Origin: Elysia crispata
Taxonomy: Eukaryota > Mollusca > Gastropoda > Plakobranchidae
NCBI GenBank assembly: GCA_033675545.1
Contig: JAWDGP010006261.1
Location: 1 to 64,000, forward strand
Length of the DNA: 64,000 nucleotides
Direction of reading: 5' to 3'
Each line of letters starts with the position of its first letter. The first letter of the stretch is position 1. The notes beneath the pieces were generated by a model that did not search any database, was not told the origin of the DNA, and was given only the letters and a program-made list of their open reading frames with translations. Shown piece by piece: positions 44,316 to 58,299 of this stretch. A program made the position numbers and the translations under genes.

Positions 44316-47300
44316 ATGGCTGAAGAATTGGATGTGAGTGACATATTGCAAGAGGAAAATGGAGTTAATGAGGAGGAAGAGGATGATGATGATGAAGAAG
44401 CTATGACTGCTCCAGAGGTGCTTCAAAAGTTAGAGGAGGTTTGGAAAACATTGTTTAAACATTTCTATATGCTCGGCAGTTATGCCAAGAGTCAGATTTC
44501 AGCATGTACACAATGATACATGTTGAATGTATGACAACCAGTCTAAATGTAAAACTTCTGTCTTACTTACTATTCCAAATAATAAAAAAAATCTTACATT
44601 TGTGTAGGGAATAATAATGGTTTGATATAATTTTCACTAATGTGAAGCTCAGAGAATTTTTATGCTTATATTGAATGTTTGGAAATAGCATAATCTGGTT
44701 CATTTAAAGGGGTGCAAGCAGTTGCTCTTTAAAAGCATTGGTAGTTTTATGTTAAGTGCAATCCATGCTGAATATTGAAAAAAAAAATTACATTATTAAG
44801 AACACCTCGAATCCAACGTACTTGGATTCAAAGAACACCTTGCATTCAAGGAACAGAGAAATCCCTGGTTTTTTTTCCTTCTTTGACTCTGTTTAAATAC
44901 CATACATCAAACAAACTAATCTCAGACCTGTCCTTGGGTTCAATGAACTACAAGTATTGGCAAATCCACTCGAGAATGTTTTTCTACTTAGAAACTGTGT
45001 AGTTGAAATTCAATCAAAAGGTTCCCAGTAGGCTGTTAAGAAATGCTTGAAGTGTTTAGATGTTGGGCACGTAAGTTATAGGCTACATTATGCCATAGTA
45101 ATACTAGAGGTAGGGCAGAGCAAAGTATTGACATGCTGGGAGAGGATGTTAAAAAGAGAGGGGGGAAAGGAGCAGGGAGCGGCAGCCAATGCATGGTGAG
45201 ATCATGATACAGGATGAAAGAGCCAAAGGGGTGGTAGCTTGGGCAATGGTGGGAAGGATAAAGAGTGGCTGTATAGGCATGTGGTAGTTGAGAAGAAACA
45301 AGGGAGATAATTATGTGACAATTTCTCTTGGTTGGTTACTTCCCTTGTGGTGCCTTATGTCATGGCTCCAACGAATTTTGCATTCTTTCCAACTTTTAAC
45401 AAAGACCAAACCAGTTTGTTGAGTCCAAGGTGTACTGCAGTATTGATTTAAAAAAAAAAAATTTTTTTTTGCGTTTGTGTACATTTGTAATTGTTTGTGG
45501 GAAGAATGGATTACTACATCTGTTTTTGGTTTGGGTCCATATGAGAGAACAGTTAATGTTATATCCTTGTTCATACCATCTGTCCTTCAATTTTTCAAAT
45601 CTTTTGTCCCGTTCTTGTGTTTGTTCTTGGATCTATGCTACTTTTTTTGTTAGTGATTGCTTCAGCTCATCACTCTATCTCTTGCCTTGTTAAAGGTCAC
45701 CAGATAAAAATCCGTCCATCCCATCTGTTGTTTCGGAATTGCCCATGTCTTTGCATTGTAATTTTCTGATAATCATATTCCTTTAATACGTTTTTTCTAT
45801 AGGCATGGTTAAATGAAAAATTTGCTCCTGAATTGCTACCTGTGAAATCTAATCTGGTGGAGTGTATGCTTGCTCAAATAAATGCAATGGAAACCAACAT
45901 TGAAAATGCAAAGAAAGCAGACCTGAGAGTGAGCATTCATCGAATGGAGGTTAGTTTTACCTTTAATTTGTTTTGTGCCTTGGAGAATTTTTGAGAAAAA
46001 GTTAATGTTGTGAATTTTTTTCAGTTTCTGAGTCTCACTTTCCTTAGGCAATTTATACACATGTTAAGATATATAGGAAGAGACTCCAAAGACTTGTTAT
46101 CTATTACATTTTTAACTCAAAACATGAAGCCTGTGAATTTTTTATTTCAAAATTTTTTTTTTTAATACTTGAGACTTTTTTGTCTTCTATAATATTAAAG
46201 ACTTGTAAGCTGATGTTCAGAATCATCAACAAATTGAAGCACTGTTATTAAATTTGTATTACTGATGAATATGACTCTTCGGAAAAGCTTTGCAAGAATA
46301 AATAGTTGATGCTATTAACAAACTTCCAGAATCTATCAGAGACTTAAACAAAAAGAACATATGTAAATTTTCAATTCATCCAATCCAACATATGCAAACA
46401 AGGATCTGAGAGAAAAGCGAGTTTTTCAAAAGTTTTAAATTATGCCATAAGGAACTCTCTTGGCATCATAAGGTCTAATGAAAATTAAACAAGTTCTGAT
46501 TTAACTGCATTGCCAAAAAATATTTTGTGTCAGTCCCCTGATTGCTACTTCCATAGACATTGAGAGGGACCGAAATTACATTGAGCAAAACATTTTGTGA
46601 AAGATACTCAGGAATCATCGTTTCCAAGAGAAGCAAGTCTATATAGTTAGTCCTAAGATCATGTAAATAGGACAAGGTCGTACATAAAAGCCAGTCTGAT
46701 GACACCTTCAATATGAATGCAGGTGTGAGTTAGCAATGTTTGCTTTTGCTTCTTCTCTTTACAGGCACTTCACTTGTTCATGAAAGAACAAAAAGAAGTA
46801 AAAGATGGCTTGCAGTGAAATTTTTATACATCACTGGATGATGTACATTTTTGCCTTTTATGTTTAGTTTGATTCTCTTATCAGCCATAAAAGATCAGGT
46901 GCAAAGGAATATATAGAAATAATTTACATTCATTGTGAGAGAGCATCCTGCAAGGTTTAATAAGAATGATACGCTTGAGAAAAAGTTGTCCCTTTGCTAT
47001 CTATAGGCCACTGCCTTGTGAATCTAAATCTGAGCAAATTTTTACACTTTCTATTTTTCTTTATGTCTTTGATATTTCATTCTTTTTTTTTTTTTAATCA
47101 GAAATAAAACAATTATTACATTGCAGGTTAGGTTTAAAAAGAGACAGGCACACCACTTTATAACTACAGGACTAAAAAAAGAAACAACACAAGTATAGAT
47201 TAAACATAAGCCACAATAAAGGCGAAACGTTTTTATGTTTAATCTATACTTGTGTTGTTTCTTTTTTTAGTCCCGTAGTTATAAAGTGGTGTGCCTGTCT

Positions 47301-49295
47301 CTTTTTAAACCTTGTTTCACACTATTTACAGACACACACGCGTCCTTTTTGGATCCTTTATAATTACCAAGTTGTCCTCCAAGTGTGGTGTTTTTGCTTT
47401 TCTATTTGGATACATTGCAGATTGACAGAATAAGATATGTTGTCAGCAGCTACCTGAGACGTCGTCTAGCAAAGGTACAATTTCACATTCTGCTTCAATC
47501 AAACTTACACATTTTAATAGGACTTTATTTTTTTTTATTGCAAATTTAAGGGAAAGATTGTTTCAGAAGATTTTAAAATTTGATGCATTCTTTACTCTTA
47601 ATTTTCTGACGATTTTGATTGTATCCTTTTACTTCTCCCCTCAACAAACAGATGCGAAAAAAACAAAAAAAAACAACCTACACTGTCCTGAAGATGTGCA
47701 AATAGAATAAATCTTTCTGCTAAACCCCTTCAGACTCAAAATCTTAAGTCTTACAAGTGGCCATACTTTTTATTTGTTTCTAAGTTTGGATATGTATGAG
47801 ATTTCATTGAATTATATTTTTTGTGCATATTAAATGTAGTACAGTACATAATTCATTGATTTGACATGGTTTTTTTTTTTTAAACACATGTAAGTATGTA
47901 AAAAAATAAACAATATTTTAAAGGTCTCTAGAAAATAAAAGAACTCTCAGACATGAATTGTGGAAAGATCAAAAGATGCAAATTATGATTGGCAAACTGT
48001 TACAGCTTCTTTAAGGACTTTGTCATACAAGTTTTGGTAGACATTATGTTTACATCATTGCTCATGTATACTTATTCACATTTTTAAAAGTGCAAGTAAT
48101 TTTAGTTTAAATATCAATTTCTTTCAATAACACAGATAGAAAAGTTCACTTCACATGTGCTGCAAGAAGAGGAGAAAAGACGAGACACTGATGCCCCATT
48201 ACTCTCAGATGCTGAATTAGAGTTTGCCAAAGGGTGAGTTTTTACTCTTTTTTTTTCCCTTCCTTTTTTCCTTTTTGTATAATATTATCTTTTTCTGTTT
48301 TTTGTCACTTTGGTAAACTGTAACGCACTTGACAGTTGATTCATTCAATAATTTGAAGTATGTTACCTCAAGCTTAGTCTTTGCCAATTTAAAAACAGTT
48401 TTTTTTTTCATATATTCAAACTATTTAAGGTAAAGTCTTGTAGTTTCAACTGAACTAAATATTTTTCAATTTAGTTTCTCAAAGGTGCTTCAAAATAAGT
48501 TCCTTAATATTTTCAAAATAAATTAAAAAATAAAATTGCCTCAAAATTGTTGCTACAAGTGATATGTTTTTTAAATATATATCAGGACAAACCTTTTTGT
48601 ACTAAAAATTGAACTGATGAAATTTCAACTGGATTATCAATAGCCTTCTATCAACTTCAAAAGTTAAGTTATTTCCCTTTGTATACGAATGATGCAGTTA
48701 AAAACTTGAAAATAGTATTTGACATTTTATATCATTTGCATTTTTTTTCATGGATCATAAATTAGTTTGAAAATGATACAGTTACCAGTCCTATTCCTTA
48801 TTCACAGTCATAGTCAGTTTCGCCAGCAATTTGTCTTTATTTACATTTTTAGTGTCTCTCTCTTAAATTCTTTTTGAGCAAAATTCAGTAAACAGTTTAT
48901 GGAGATAAATAGTTTCATTGTTATCAAGATTTATGAGTTTTTAAAATACCATTGCTTAACATAAAATGTTTCTTTGAAAATTTAGGTCCTGTTGAGGTTT
49001 CCACACTACATGGTGCTGCCCATCAACTCCTACCTTTTTTTCTTTTTAGTTTTTAAAAATTGTTATAGATTATAATCACTGCCAACATTGACCTAGTGAT
49101 ATAGAAGAATAAAATTTGAAATCAGTATGCTTTTTTTGTCTGACTAGGAAGCCTTGCATAAATATAATTGTAAATCTGAACTCTTCTTTTTTTGTTCTTT
49201 GTTTAGCTATGAGGCTAATATGAAAAATCACCTTGCAAGCACAGCATTGAAACACATGCCTACAAATGCTGCTACTTTTAATGACAAGGAAATGG
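44316..49295 (+). CDS. GINS4: DNA replication complex GINS protein SLD5, first five coding exons (3' end not found)
   Basis: Exons 44316-44438, 45803-45949, 47421-47474, 48136-48233 and 49207-49295, all GT-AG and in phase, give 170 codons plus one base. SLD5 is one of four GINS subunits in the CMG helicase (CDC45-MCM-GINS) that unwinds DNA at replication forks in the nucleus. After an acidic N-terminus (EEEEDDDDEE), the protein matches the family along its A domain: APEVLQKLEE, AWLNEKFAPELLP, ADLRVSIHRMEIDRIRYV, SSYLRRRLAKIEKF, LSDAELEFAKGYEAN, ASTALKHMP. The family is about 223 aa, so the C-terminal ~55 residues (B domain, ending in the invariant hydrophobic tail) are missing. Exon 5 ends ATGG/GTAAGT in phase 1, a sound donor, so a further exon is expected. 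I could not find it before 64000. The ATG follows an acceptor by 10 nt and gives MAEELD, like vertebrate SLD5. Confidence 0.95.
47131..47311. mobile_element. Hairpin MITE-like fold-back element (GINS4 intron 2)
   Basis: GGTTTAAAAAGAGACAGGCA at 47131 is the exact reverse complement of TGCCTGTCTCTTTTTAAACC ending at 47311. The ~77-bp arms are almost perfectly paired, with a loop of about 25 bp containing CACAATAAAGGCGAAACG. It has no coding capacity, and its small size fits a non-autonomous DNA transposon. It ends about 110 bp before GINS4 exon 3. Confidence 0.9.
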
Positions 49296-52200
49296 GTAAG
49301 TAAATTATATTTTTAAAGAATGATTTTGGACTTAATGAGATGTGAAGTAAAGATAAATATGTACTTGGTTTATATGTTTTAATTTTGGTTAAAAAAAAAA
49401 CAAAAAAAAATTTAAGTTGTATTCTGCTGATGCTCTCTTTAAATAAGAAACTGCTAAATGCAAGATTTATAAAATTTAATAGAAACAGCGAGAAGCTGAA
49501 GATAAAATCATTCTTACAATACTATACTAGGATGACACAATGTGAAGATTGGCTGAATTTTAGCAACAGATTGTAAAAATGAAGATACATTAAGCTATTA
49601 AAGCTATATTTAACTGCTGCAAGTCTTAGATAAAAGTGTAAAGATTGCCTGTGAGGCCTAAATGCTTATGGAAGCTGGAGCTTTTTGTCCTTTATTAATA
49701 GGTTTTAATGGTTATATGACGTATGTGTCATGGCCTTATTAGGAAATTTGTTTTTACTTGCTGAAGCTGACACCCATTCATGCTTGTGTGGGGTCAGAAA
49801 AAAAAAAAAGATTACGTCAAATATCTTCTTCAAGGATAATATATGCTTGGTTTAGACTCAGATTTTAACATGGAACTTCTTGATCTCAAATCTGAAGCCC
49901 TAATTACTAAGTTACAGGACCACTTTTGTGAGACTAACACAAAAATTGTTTGTGTGATTACAAACATTCTATTGATATTAACTAGATTAGTCTATGCACA
50001 AGTGTTGGATGCTTTGAAAGACCAATATTACATATTCTGACAACTTTTTCATATCTTCATCTCTGAAGTCTAGGTGGGTCACTTAATCCACATGGGAAAA
50101 CTGGGCTGAAAGTTTGTTCAACTATTTTTATTTTTTTTATGTTTAATGCTAAATATTTATTTTCACAAGATTTGATGGCAATAAATAAATAGAAGACAAA
50201 ACTTGGATTTTACATCTTTAGCTGATTTAACCAACAATAGTCAATGAATGTTCTGTTTCAGTATCTCAGTAACCACCGGTCTTGCATACTTGCAACATTA
50301 GTGGGATTCAAGAAACTGTTAAAATAAAGAATAAAAAAAATGTTAAAAAAATTCCCATTCCTAAAAAACAGAACATAAAAAGCAGTGCAAATTAAAAAAA
50401 TGACCAGTCATTTAATGAGAAATTGTAGGCTTTTATAAAATTTCTTGAGCATGCCATATTAAACAAAAATCCATGGAAAATGAAAATTAAATAGGTGTTC
50501 AAGACCTAGACCAAATTTATAGATTCCCCTTCATGTAGGTCTGTTTCAAATTTTAGTTTAGCCCTGAGTTCAAGAAAACCAAATAAGTTTTGAGTGGTTC
50601 ATGAACTAGATGTTTAATTGATAAGAAATTTTAGTTCATGCCAACACTGCCATCATTTACCCATAAGAGAGGTACTAGGAAAGACATTGCATTGCCTTGT
50701 TATGCCCAAGAACCTTCCAGTTCCAGTTTCCTGACACATTGACTCATCCCCTGATTTTTTTCCTTTCTTTTCATTGTAAAAAAAAAAAAGAGGTTGCAAT
50801 AGAGTCTGTTTTCAGTTATTGCAGATTGATACTAGTCATATTGTTTCAAATTATCTGTCCATTTTGTTGCCGTTGTATTCTGTTGTGCCTGTATTGGATA
50901 TTTCAAAGATGCAAATAGTTAATGAGGGACATTGCTTGACTTAAACTGAAACAATTTCTTATCTGATTGAAGAAGCTTTTGACGTGTTTGTTTCCTCCAA
51001 CATTACAATTCTTTTATAACCAACAAAGAACGTCAGGACATTTTGACATAATTGTAAAGGATACAGTGACACATTGTCACAATGTGAGAGTCACCTGCTT
51101 TTACAAAATACAGTTATTTTATTATTTGTTAACATTAAAGTTGCAGGGTTCAATAGGATGTTCAATGTATTACGTTATTGAAACATTTTTTTACACCCTA
51201 CAAGTAAAATTTTTTCACTTGCTGCTCTTTGGTATTTTCAAATATGGAACTTCGGAGCATATTCAACACATTCCTCAAATTAAAGTTATTTGTATTAAAA
51301 AAGTCAATGTAACAGTTTTTTTTAGATATATGTAGCTAGTATTGTGTCAATTATGTTCCTCAGTTCTCACTGCCCAAGTAACATTGTTGTACTGGAAATA
51401 TCACCTCATTTGACTTACAAAAAGCCTACTCTTCCTCCGCCTCCTCTTTTACTTCTTTTCTGATGGCTTAATTTTTTTTTTAATGAGTAGTTTGAATGAC
51501 TTTTAATGTTTAATCGTTCTTGAAATCTAACATTTGTATTTGGATATAATTACGGGCTGATGGCCTTTGAAATAGAAATATAATCAATTCAATTCTTCTC
51601 TGGTGGATCCTATTTCTTTCTACTCCTGTTTCTTTTATTACATTTACTAGTCTCCCGGCATTGAAATTACCAAAGCCGTGCACTGAGCTTGCAAATTATA
51701 CAGTCAATCAATTCATCATTTTTTTTTCTTTCTCTTTTTCTCCATCTTTTTTTTTCTCTTATGTGTGTTCCGAAGCTTAGCAGTTAGTTATTTAACTTTC
51801 AAAGAGCCTGCTGTGACCAAAGTAAATGATGCTGTGCAAATGACACAACTTAAAGGACGGAGTTCGCAACCCAAAGCAAAGACCCTGTTTGTTGCTTGTG
51901 TCTGGCTGAGTGTGCGGCCAACAAATGGACCAGTTGTTGGGCAAATGGCTCTCGCCCTGGTTTGGTTAAACTTCACTTGTGTTTGCTCGGTAGCTTGTGT
52001 GGGGTTGAACATTTTTAAAAGGCATTGGCATCCCCCAATCTTAGCTGCCCAGCGATGACAGAGGCATTAAGTGCACCATAAAACATAAAAGAAAAGAAGG
52101 GTGAAAAAATGTATTGTGTTGCATTTTAATTTGATCACTTTTATAACTTGTATTTCTATAAATCTAGGAGACTAAAAGTTTAACCAATTTACTGTTGGTT

Positions 52201-52394
52201 GGCAACATAGGAATAAATGGCAAAGGATAGGGTTCACTCTTAGTGCAAGACCTCTAGTCTATGATGAGCATATTTTTTCAATAGAAAAGTAGTTCACTCA
52301 TTACAGTCAAGATAGCTAAGAAAAAAACCCAATTGAGATATCTTCCTCAAAGACCCAAAAGTCTTACAAATCACTAAAGTTTATCCTCTCATTT

Positions 52395-52445
<51 letters not shown>

Positions 52446-54149
52446 CGTCTTTCTTTCCTACCCCTTATACGATCATTAAAGTGGTGGCAAATGATGACAG
52501 GACATAATACGAAAAGAGTCGGAAAAAAGAGCTTGAAGACAAAAGTGCGCCCCTACCATTTATTTAAAGCCATTAAAATTAAAATAAATGTGCATTTTCC
52601 AAAAAAACGTGGTACATAAATGTTAGAAAAAAAGTCACAAAACAACACTGGTTATATTTTCCTGACTTCGGATGTTTCAGTTCGCTTGTTTATATTTTTA
52701 CCAAGAAATATCCTTTGTTGCTCTTTGAAATTTAAGTTTGATAATTCTGCTAACGTTCTGGCATTATTTCCTTTGAATTTAGCGCTTCAGTTTTGCTGAA
52801 TTCCAAAGGTTCATTTATTTGGGTAAATTGCGTACAGCAACACCAAAAGAAGAATCCAAACCAAAGCATTAAAAATGCATCGCACAAACCCATTTAACTG
52901 CATTTCAGAATGCGACCTCATTAATACCTCATTTTTATATTTAACCTGTTAGTTCCTGTATGTGTTATCGTTCATCAGATAGTTCAATCACAGCAGAATT
53001 ACGTATATCCGTGACAGTTCCGTTTTCTATTCATTAACCATGGTTTGAACATGTGAGGGTTCTTTTTACACTTAGCAGTTGTTGCATCTCTTAGAGTTTT
53101 CATGCACTCTGCCCATAGTCAATGACCGAAATGTATCTTACATATCCATGTAAAAAACACAGTGGATAAAAGGGAATATAAAAGGCAATTAGGATAAAGA
53201 GATAAAAGACCAAGCTTTTATATAAGTAATTTTCAACAAAGTTTTAATGTCTTTTTTAATAAATTTTTGTTGCAATTTTTTTTCAAATATGAAACAATGA
53301 AAATAGCTGTAGGCCACTTGATTTTTCTTTATTCAGGGTCAATGGGAAAGATTAGATTAGATTTTGAGATAAGGGTCTTGTACTGAGGACAATTATGCAT
53401 TTGGAGAAGGGAGAGATCAGGAATGACTAAGGTTTTTAAGCCACAGAGGATGGTAGGTTTTATATTTTTATGAAGTATCTTTAGCAAAAGGCGTCCTATC
53501 TCTTGTCCCATATATCAGGGTATGTTACCTTACTGACTTTTACTAATGTAGTCAAGAAGATTCGGATCTCGGTTAACTTTATAAAAAAAATATAGAACTA
53601 AAAAGAAGAAAGCTTTTTCCTTCTTTCTGATTAAATGGGAAAGAAATGATAAAGTTTTTTGTAAAGTCTCATTCATTGCTTATCATGAATAAAAGCAGTC
53701 AAGGTTAAATGGTAAACCGTATCAGGGATTAAAAAAAAAAGTTTTCAGTTCGTCGCTATTTATATTTTGGGCAGGAACATTTCAGAAAAATATTATGCTT
53801 TATTTTATCTCTTTATATGCACATTTGTTTTCAAACTGAGGTTTATTCGCCATTCTTTGTTTAACAGAGGAGGAAAAACTGATCACATTATATAAAACAG
53901 TCATAGTCGATGTTTTTTTTTTTAATTTATCTATCTTTTGTTATTTTTTAAATTTATCTATCTATTGTTTCTTTGTTTTTTTTTTAATTTATTTATCTAT
54001 TGTTTTTTTTAGTCATAAGACAATTTTACATTAATTGATGGCCGACTATTTCAGTAATGAGCTAGCTTCTCAAGCTGTCTCCAACTGTTTTTCCTCCCAG
54101 TTTCACCATACTGTATGAATTTTGCATCTGTTTTTTTTTCTGCTCATGC
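49296..54149. other. No supported gene; GINS4 intron or intergenic
   Basis: If the last GINS4 exon lies outside the window, this is intron. I searched by eye for the conserved C-terminal SLD5 motif region and saw nothing. It contains an (AT)n run at about 52397-52430 followed by poly-T. Open frames (49843-50040, 50967-51335, 51765-52058) have no family resemblance. Confidence 0.45.
52397..52430. repeat. (AT)n microsatellite
   Basis: About 17 TA dinucleotides followed by a T-run. Confidence 0.9.
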
Positions 54150-54475
54150 ATTTCTATTTTTCCATCATGTCTCTGTTTAACACAATGTCCAGTATGTTTC
54201 TTTGCACACGCTGTTTCCATCAAGTCTCTTTCCTTACTGTTTCTATCATATTTCTTTCTACATGCCGTTTCCACCATGTTTTATTTTTCGACACAGTTCC
54301 TACCATGTCTCTTTCTGAACACCATCTCTCCCGTGTTCACCATATCTCTATCAACACACCGTTTCCATCATGTCTCTTTTTCCAAACCGTTTCTACTATG
54401 ATTATTTCTCCACGCTGTTTCTACTATGAGTATTTCTTCACACCGTTTCATGTCTCTTTCTTCATACCGTTTCCA
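54150..54475. repeat. Degenerate ~28-31-bp minisatellite
   Basis: Units of the form CACCGTTTCCATCATGTCTC then TTTCTTC- recur about ten times with substitutions and indels (CACGCTGTTTC, ACATGCCGTTTCC, CAAACCGTTTC, CATACCGTTTCC). The two overlapping open frames here are a product of the repeat, not genes. Confidence 0.85.
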
Positions 54476-55660
54476 AATATATCGAGGCCTGTCTCCTACC
54501 ATGTGTCAGAGGGTTCTATTACGATGCGTGTTTGCTGGGTGAGTTGTATTGTAAGGCGAATTACAGCCTTCCACTAGATCCAGAGGGCTGTGAGTGACTA
54601 GGTCCTGGTAGAATTTAGCAGAGGCTCTTTGCAATTGTCTCAAAACCATGCTGTAAAGAGGCGAGTTTGGGATCTCGAAATTAACACCGCGAAAGAGTCA
54701 GATGCCACTTCCCCAAAGCAGCGCTTAGTTGTTGGTTCTATACCACTCATCGTCCAGTGGGGTCACTTTGCGCCCCGGCCTTCCTCGGTGAGTGATTTAC
54801 CTTCGACGTTTATTTTTACCACTATCGTGCTCTTATTGATATTTATGTGCTGAGAATGCCAATAATTTCTTACTGTAACTGCTAAAGTGGATTAGATGCG
54901 AAAAATCCCGGATCTGTTGTACTTAGATTGTTTTGAACTTAAAACAACACCACGCCGAAATTTGTTTCATAACGATTAAAAAAAAAAAAACAATCTTGCA
55001 ATCACCCAACATCTTTGTGGGCGCGGTTATGTCGATCATTCAGCTGACCAGTCAAGTGATATTTTTTTTCGCAAGTCATCTCCCCTTAGCAACTGGCCCA
55101 GTTCATTTTAGTCACTCAGAATGAATCCCAGCGCGATTGTTTTGAAAGATACTTGATAATAATCATCTATAAAATCATTTATTTTTCTACCGTGCAAGGA
55201 TGGTCTTTGTCGTAAAAAGTAATGTCCATTTTGTTCCATAGACACAAAACAAAACGAAACAAAACATGAAATACGTTAATATTTCAGACTTTATTTAAAG
55301 AAAAAAAAAATTAAAATAAAAAAAAAGAAGCTATAGAATCTGCTATTTTGAAGTGGTTTGCATTATTCCCACTTGAAAGTTTCAAAGATTAGGTAATTCC
55401 AACACCAGTTCCGTGACAGTCTCAGTAAAGTGCAGTGTCAGCGCTCAACTCGGCGTATAAATGTTTTCGGGCAAAGATGCCTTGCCGGTGTTAATAATCT
55501 ATAAATAAAATCGACCTTAGAGGTCTGAGAGAGAACACTATCTGTATGAGAGGGAGAGAGAAAAACAAGGGATGAATATTGTAAAGTGAGAAAAACAACG
55601 AAAGAGGAGGGGGGGGGAGGGGAGAGGGAGAGAGAGAATGAAATAGATGAAATAGCGAGA
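54476..55660. other. No gene recognised
   Basis: A moderately GC-rich patch at 54480-54800 has an open frame (54629-54853) that reaches a GTGAGT donor at about 54788, but nothing conserved. The rest is AT-rich. Confidence 0.4.
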
Positions 55661-55875
<215 letters not shown>

Positions 55876-56343
55876 GTATCTGTCAGTCATGTAGGTCAAG
55901 ATATCGCTGATAAGGTCGTCCTAGATAAGTTTATCAGGACAGCAGAAATGTCAGAAGGATCAAAATCTTTGTACTGTGGCGTCAAGTGGTCTCTAGAGCC
56001 GATGTCAACTGGCCTGGAGAATCTTCCAGTGTCCATGGCCTGATATGATATCTGATGCAAGTGCTTCGCCGGTTTTTATGTATATACTTTATTTATTGGA
56101 AGGTACCGAGGGGGATGGGCTAGACCTTGACCTCAACTTTTGAGGAGGTGCCGTTATTTGATTATTTTATTGGTCGCGATTTTCACTACCATCATTATCT
56201 AGGTTGTTTGTTTGTATAAGAGTTCGGTTGTACTGAGAAAGGGTTGGGTTTTGCCATTGACGAGAGACGGAGAATGATAGAGGATAAAAAGGCAGACTGA
56301 GACACAAGACTGAAAGAGACGAAAAGAATTAAGAAAAGGGCGT

Positions 56344-56344
<1 letters not shown>

Positions 56345-56415
<71 letters not shown>
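56345..56415. repeat. (GA)n microsatellite followed by a GATT run
   Basis: About 35 GA units, then TGACTGATTGATTGATTGAT (a short GATT tetranucleotide run). Confidence 0.95.
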
Positions 56416-56419
<4 letters not shown>

Positions 56420-57022
56420 ACTGATTGATTGATTGATTTATGTCCTGCTTTAGCTTTACTTTCAGCCTTGTGAGGCCAATGTGAAGGGATGGTGTTAACG
56501 TCCAAATTTCAATCAACCCAGCGTTGCCATCACATGACGTGTCTCAAAGTTTAAGACAAATTATATTCAAATGAGCCTTCAGTGCGTTGATTGACGATCT
56601 TTAGAATTTAAACTTTGGCTTGTATTGTGTTGGTAAATATTGTTTGAGGTGCAATCTTTTGATTTTCTTTGCTTATCACCACCTGTGACGTAACTTCCGT
56701 TTTTTTTTGTGTGTGTGTTTTGGGAGGGGGTGGGGGAAGAGTATCTTGACCCTTCCATTAGTTTTTTGCCCGAAACGACATTGTTAAAAATGAATCCTTA
56801 GGGGACTAGTAATCCTCGTCATGTCGTCATAATTAATTAGCCGCTCTTTTGCGTCCTGCTGCAGAAAGTCTACACAGCCTTTCGAAGGTCAAATGGGGTC
56901 AATGCCATATTTGAGCTATGACCCCGACCGTGCCGACCAAATAGGGCTTTAACGGGAAAGGGATAGAAAACGGCGCAGTACTGTTATGAATGAGAGACTG
57001 ATCTTGTTACGCGGTGAAAGAT

Positions 57023-57024
<2 letters not shown>

Positions 57025-57093
<69 letters not shown>
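57025..57093. repeat. (CT)n microsatellite
   Basis: About 34 CT dinucleotides, the only long array of this family in CT orientation on the plus strand. A shorter (GT)n(CT)n block follows at about 57393-57430. Confidence 0.95.
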
Positions 57094-57099
<6 letters not shown>

Positions 57100-57705
57100 G
57101 TTATCTTAAGCGAATCAGGTCATGTGCTGTCGAGTGTTTACTTTTTACATCAGGCCATGTCTTACGAAGTAATTGATGGGTGATGGTAGGTAATAGGGAA
57201 AGAGGAAAGGGGAGCTCTCGGGTTACGGCCGTGATATAGAGAGTGCTGGGTCTAGCAATTTTTACACTATTGACGCAGATCTAACTTGAAAGGGACAATC
57301 TTTATCTTTCACATCTAATGTTTTAGCAACTTTTGTCAACTGTGTTGTGACATCAAAAGAGGAATCACGGCAATATTTTCTCTTTTCCGTCCGTGTGTGT
57401 GTGTGTGTGTGTCTCTCTCTCTCTCTTCTCTTCTCAGTCTTTATCTTTCTCTCTCTTGTACTCTTATGATACCTATATCTCTAAGCTCCAGCTCTTCGGT
57501 AAATGTGAAAAATCGTGCATTTCCTGCCCATATTCACTTTCTCTGCTGAATGCACTGCACTTCTTGATTCATGCATCACGTACCAAGAAAGGAAAGAATT
57601 ACCTAAGCTAGCAAGAAAAAATAATAACGTTATTTATTTCTAGACATACTTGGTCCGCACTAATGGATCTTTTACAAAATCTATTTTTAATCAACCCAGC
57701 TAAGA

Positions 57706-58020
57706 CATCAGACACTTTTGTCTCTATCTAACAGTACAGTTCTCTTAATCTCGGTATGTAAACGTAAGTTTACTTCTTGCGTTTCGTATCGTATTGCGAA
57801 TGTCGAAAGCAATGGTGCCCCTGTGTTTGCCTGTCGAAGGGAGTTGAAGCACCTGTTCTGTATCCTAAACAATCGCCTAAACCGGTTCCTGCGAAAGGCT
57901 TCCTCCACCGTGCCAGCGTTCACTGGGGTGGATTGGCGTGGATTAGGATACCCTTTGATCAAAATCTCCCGTTGAATGAAAATGGGTTCAGGTGGAACGC
58001 TAAACTCAGCAGAACGTGAA
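57706..58020. other. GC-richer block with long overlapping open frames on both strands; unassigned
   Basis: Frames of 80-85 codons are open on the plus strand (57718-57975 and 57777-58019) and on the minus strand (57708-57962). CpGs are common, unlike the flanks. Neither translation has a domain I recognise. It might be a conserved exon, a fragment of a mobile element, or chance openness from base composition. Confidence 0.3.
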
Positions 58021-58299
58021 AATTTAAGGGTGGTGAACTTTTCAGTTTTGAGGTTTTAGAATCCCCAAAAGATTTAGCTTTATCCCATTCCGTTTGAAAA
58101 ATGCAATGTCGATGTCTTTCTGTTATTTTCCAAGCTTCAAAATTTGTTGAAGCATATGTCTTCTCAGCTTCTTCATGCTGTTTCCAGATGTGCGGCTTAA
58201 CAAAAGGAAAAAAAAAACAATAAAAGACAAAAACAATATTGGACCTCTTGCTTTGCATGAGGTCATTGTCCTTGACCACCAAGGAAAAAAAATGTCGGA

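Noticed and set aside
45311..45590. Overlapping minus-strand frames in GINS4 intron 1 with a Lys/Gln-rich reading
   Set aside because: Two frames overlap with no conserved motif, and part of the openness comes from an A/T homopolymer at 45450-45470.
49843..50040. 65-codon frame tested as the missing GINS4 exon
   Set aside because: No resemblance to the SLD5 B domain, no acceptor in the right phase, and a Leu/Ile-rich composition typical of chance AT-rich frames.
54629..54853. 74-codon frame ending at a GTGAGT donor in a GC-richer patch
   Set aside because: No acceptor, no family match and no neighbouring exon in phase.
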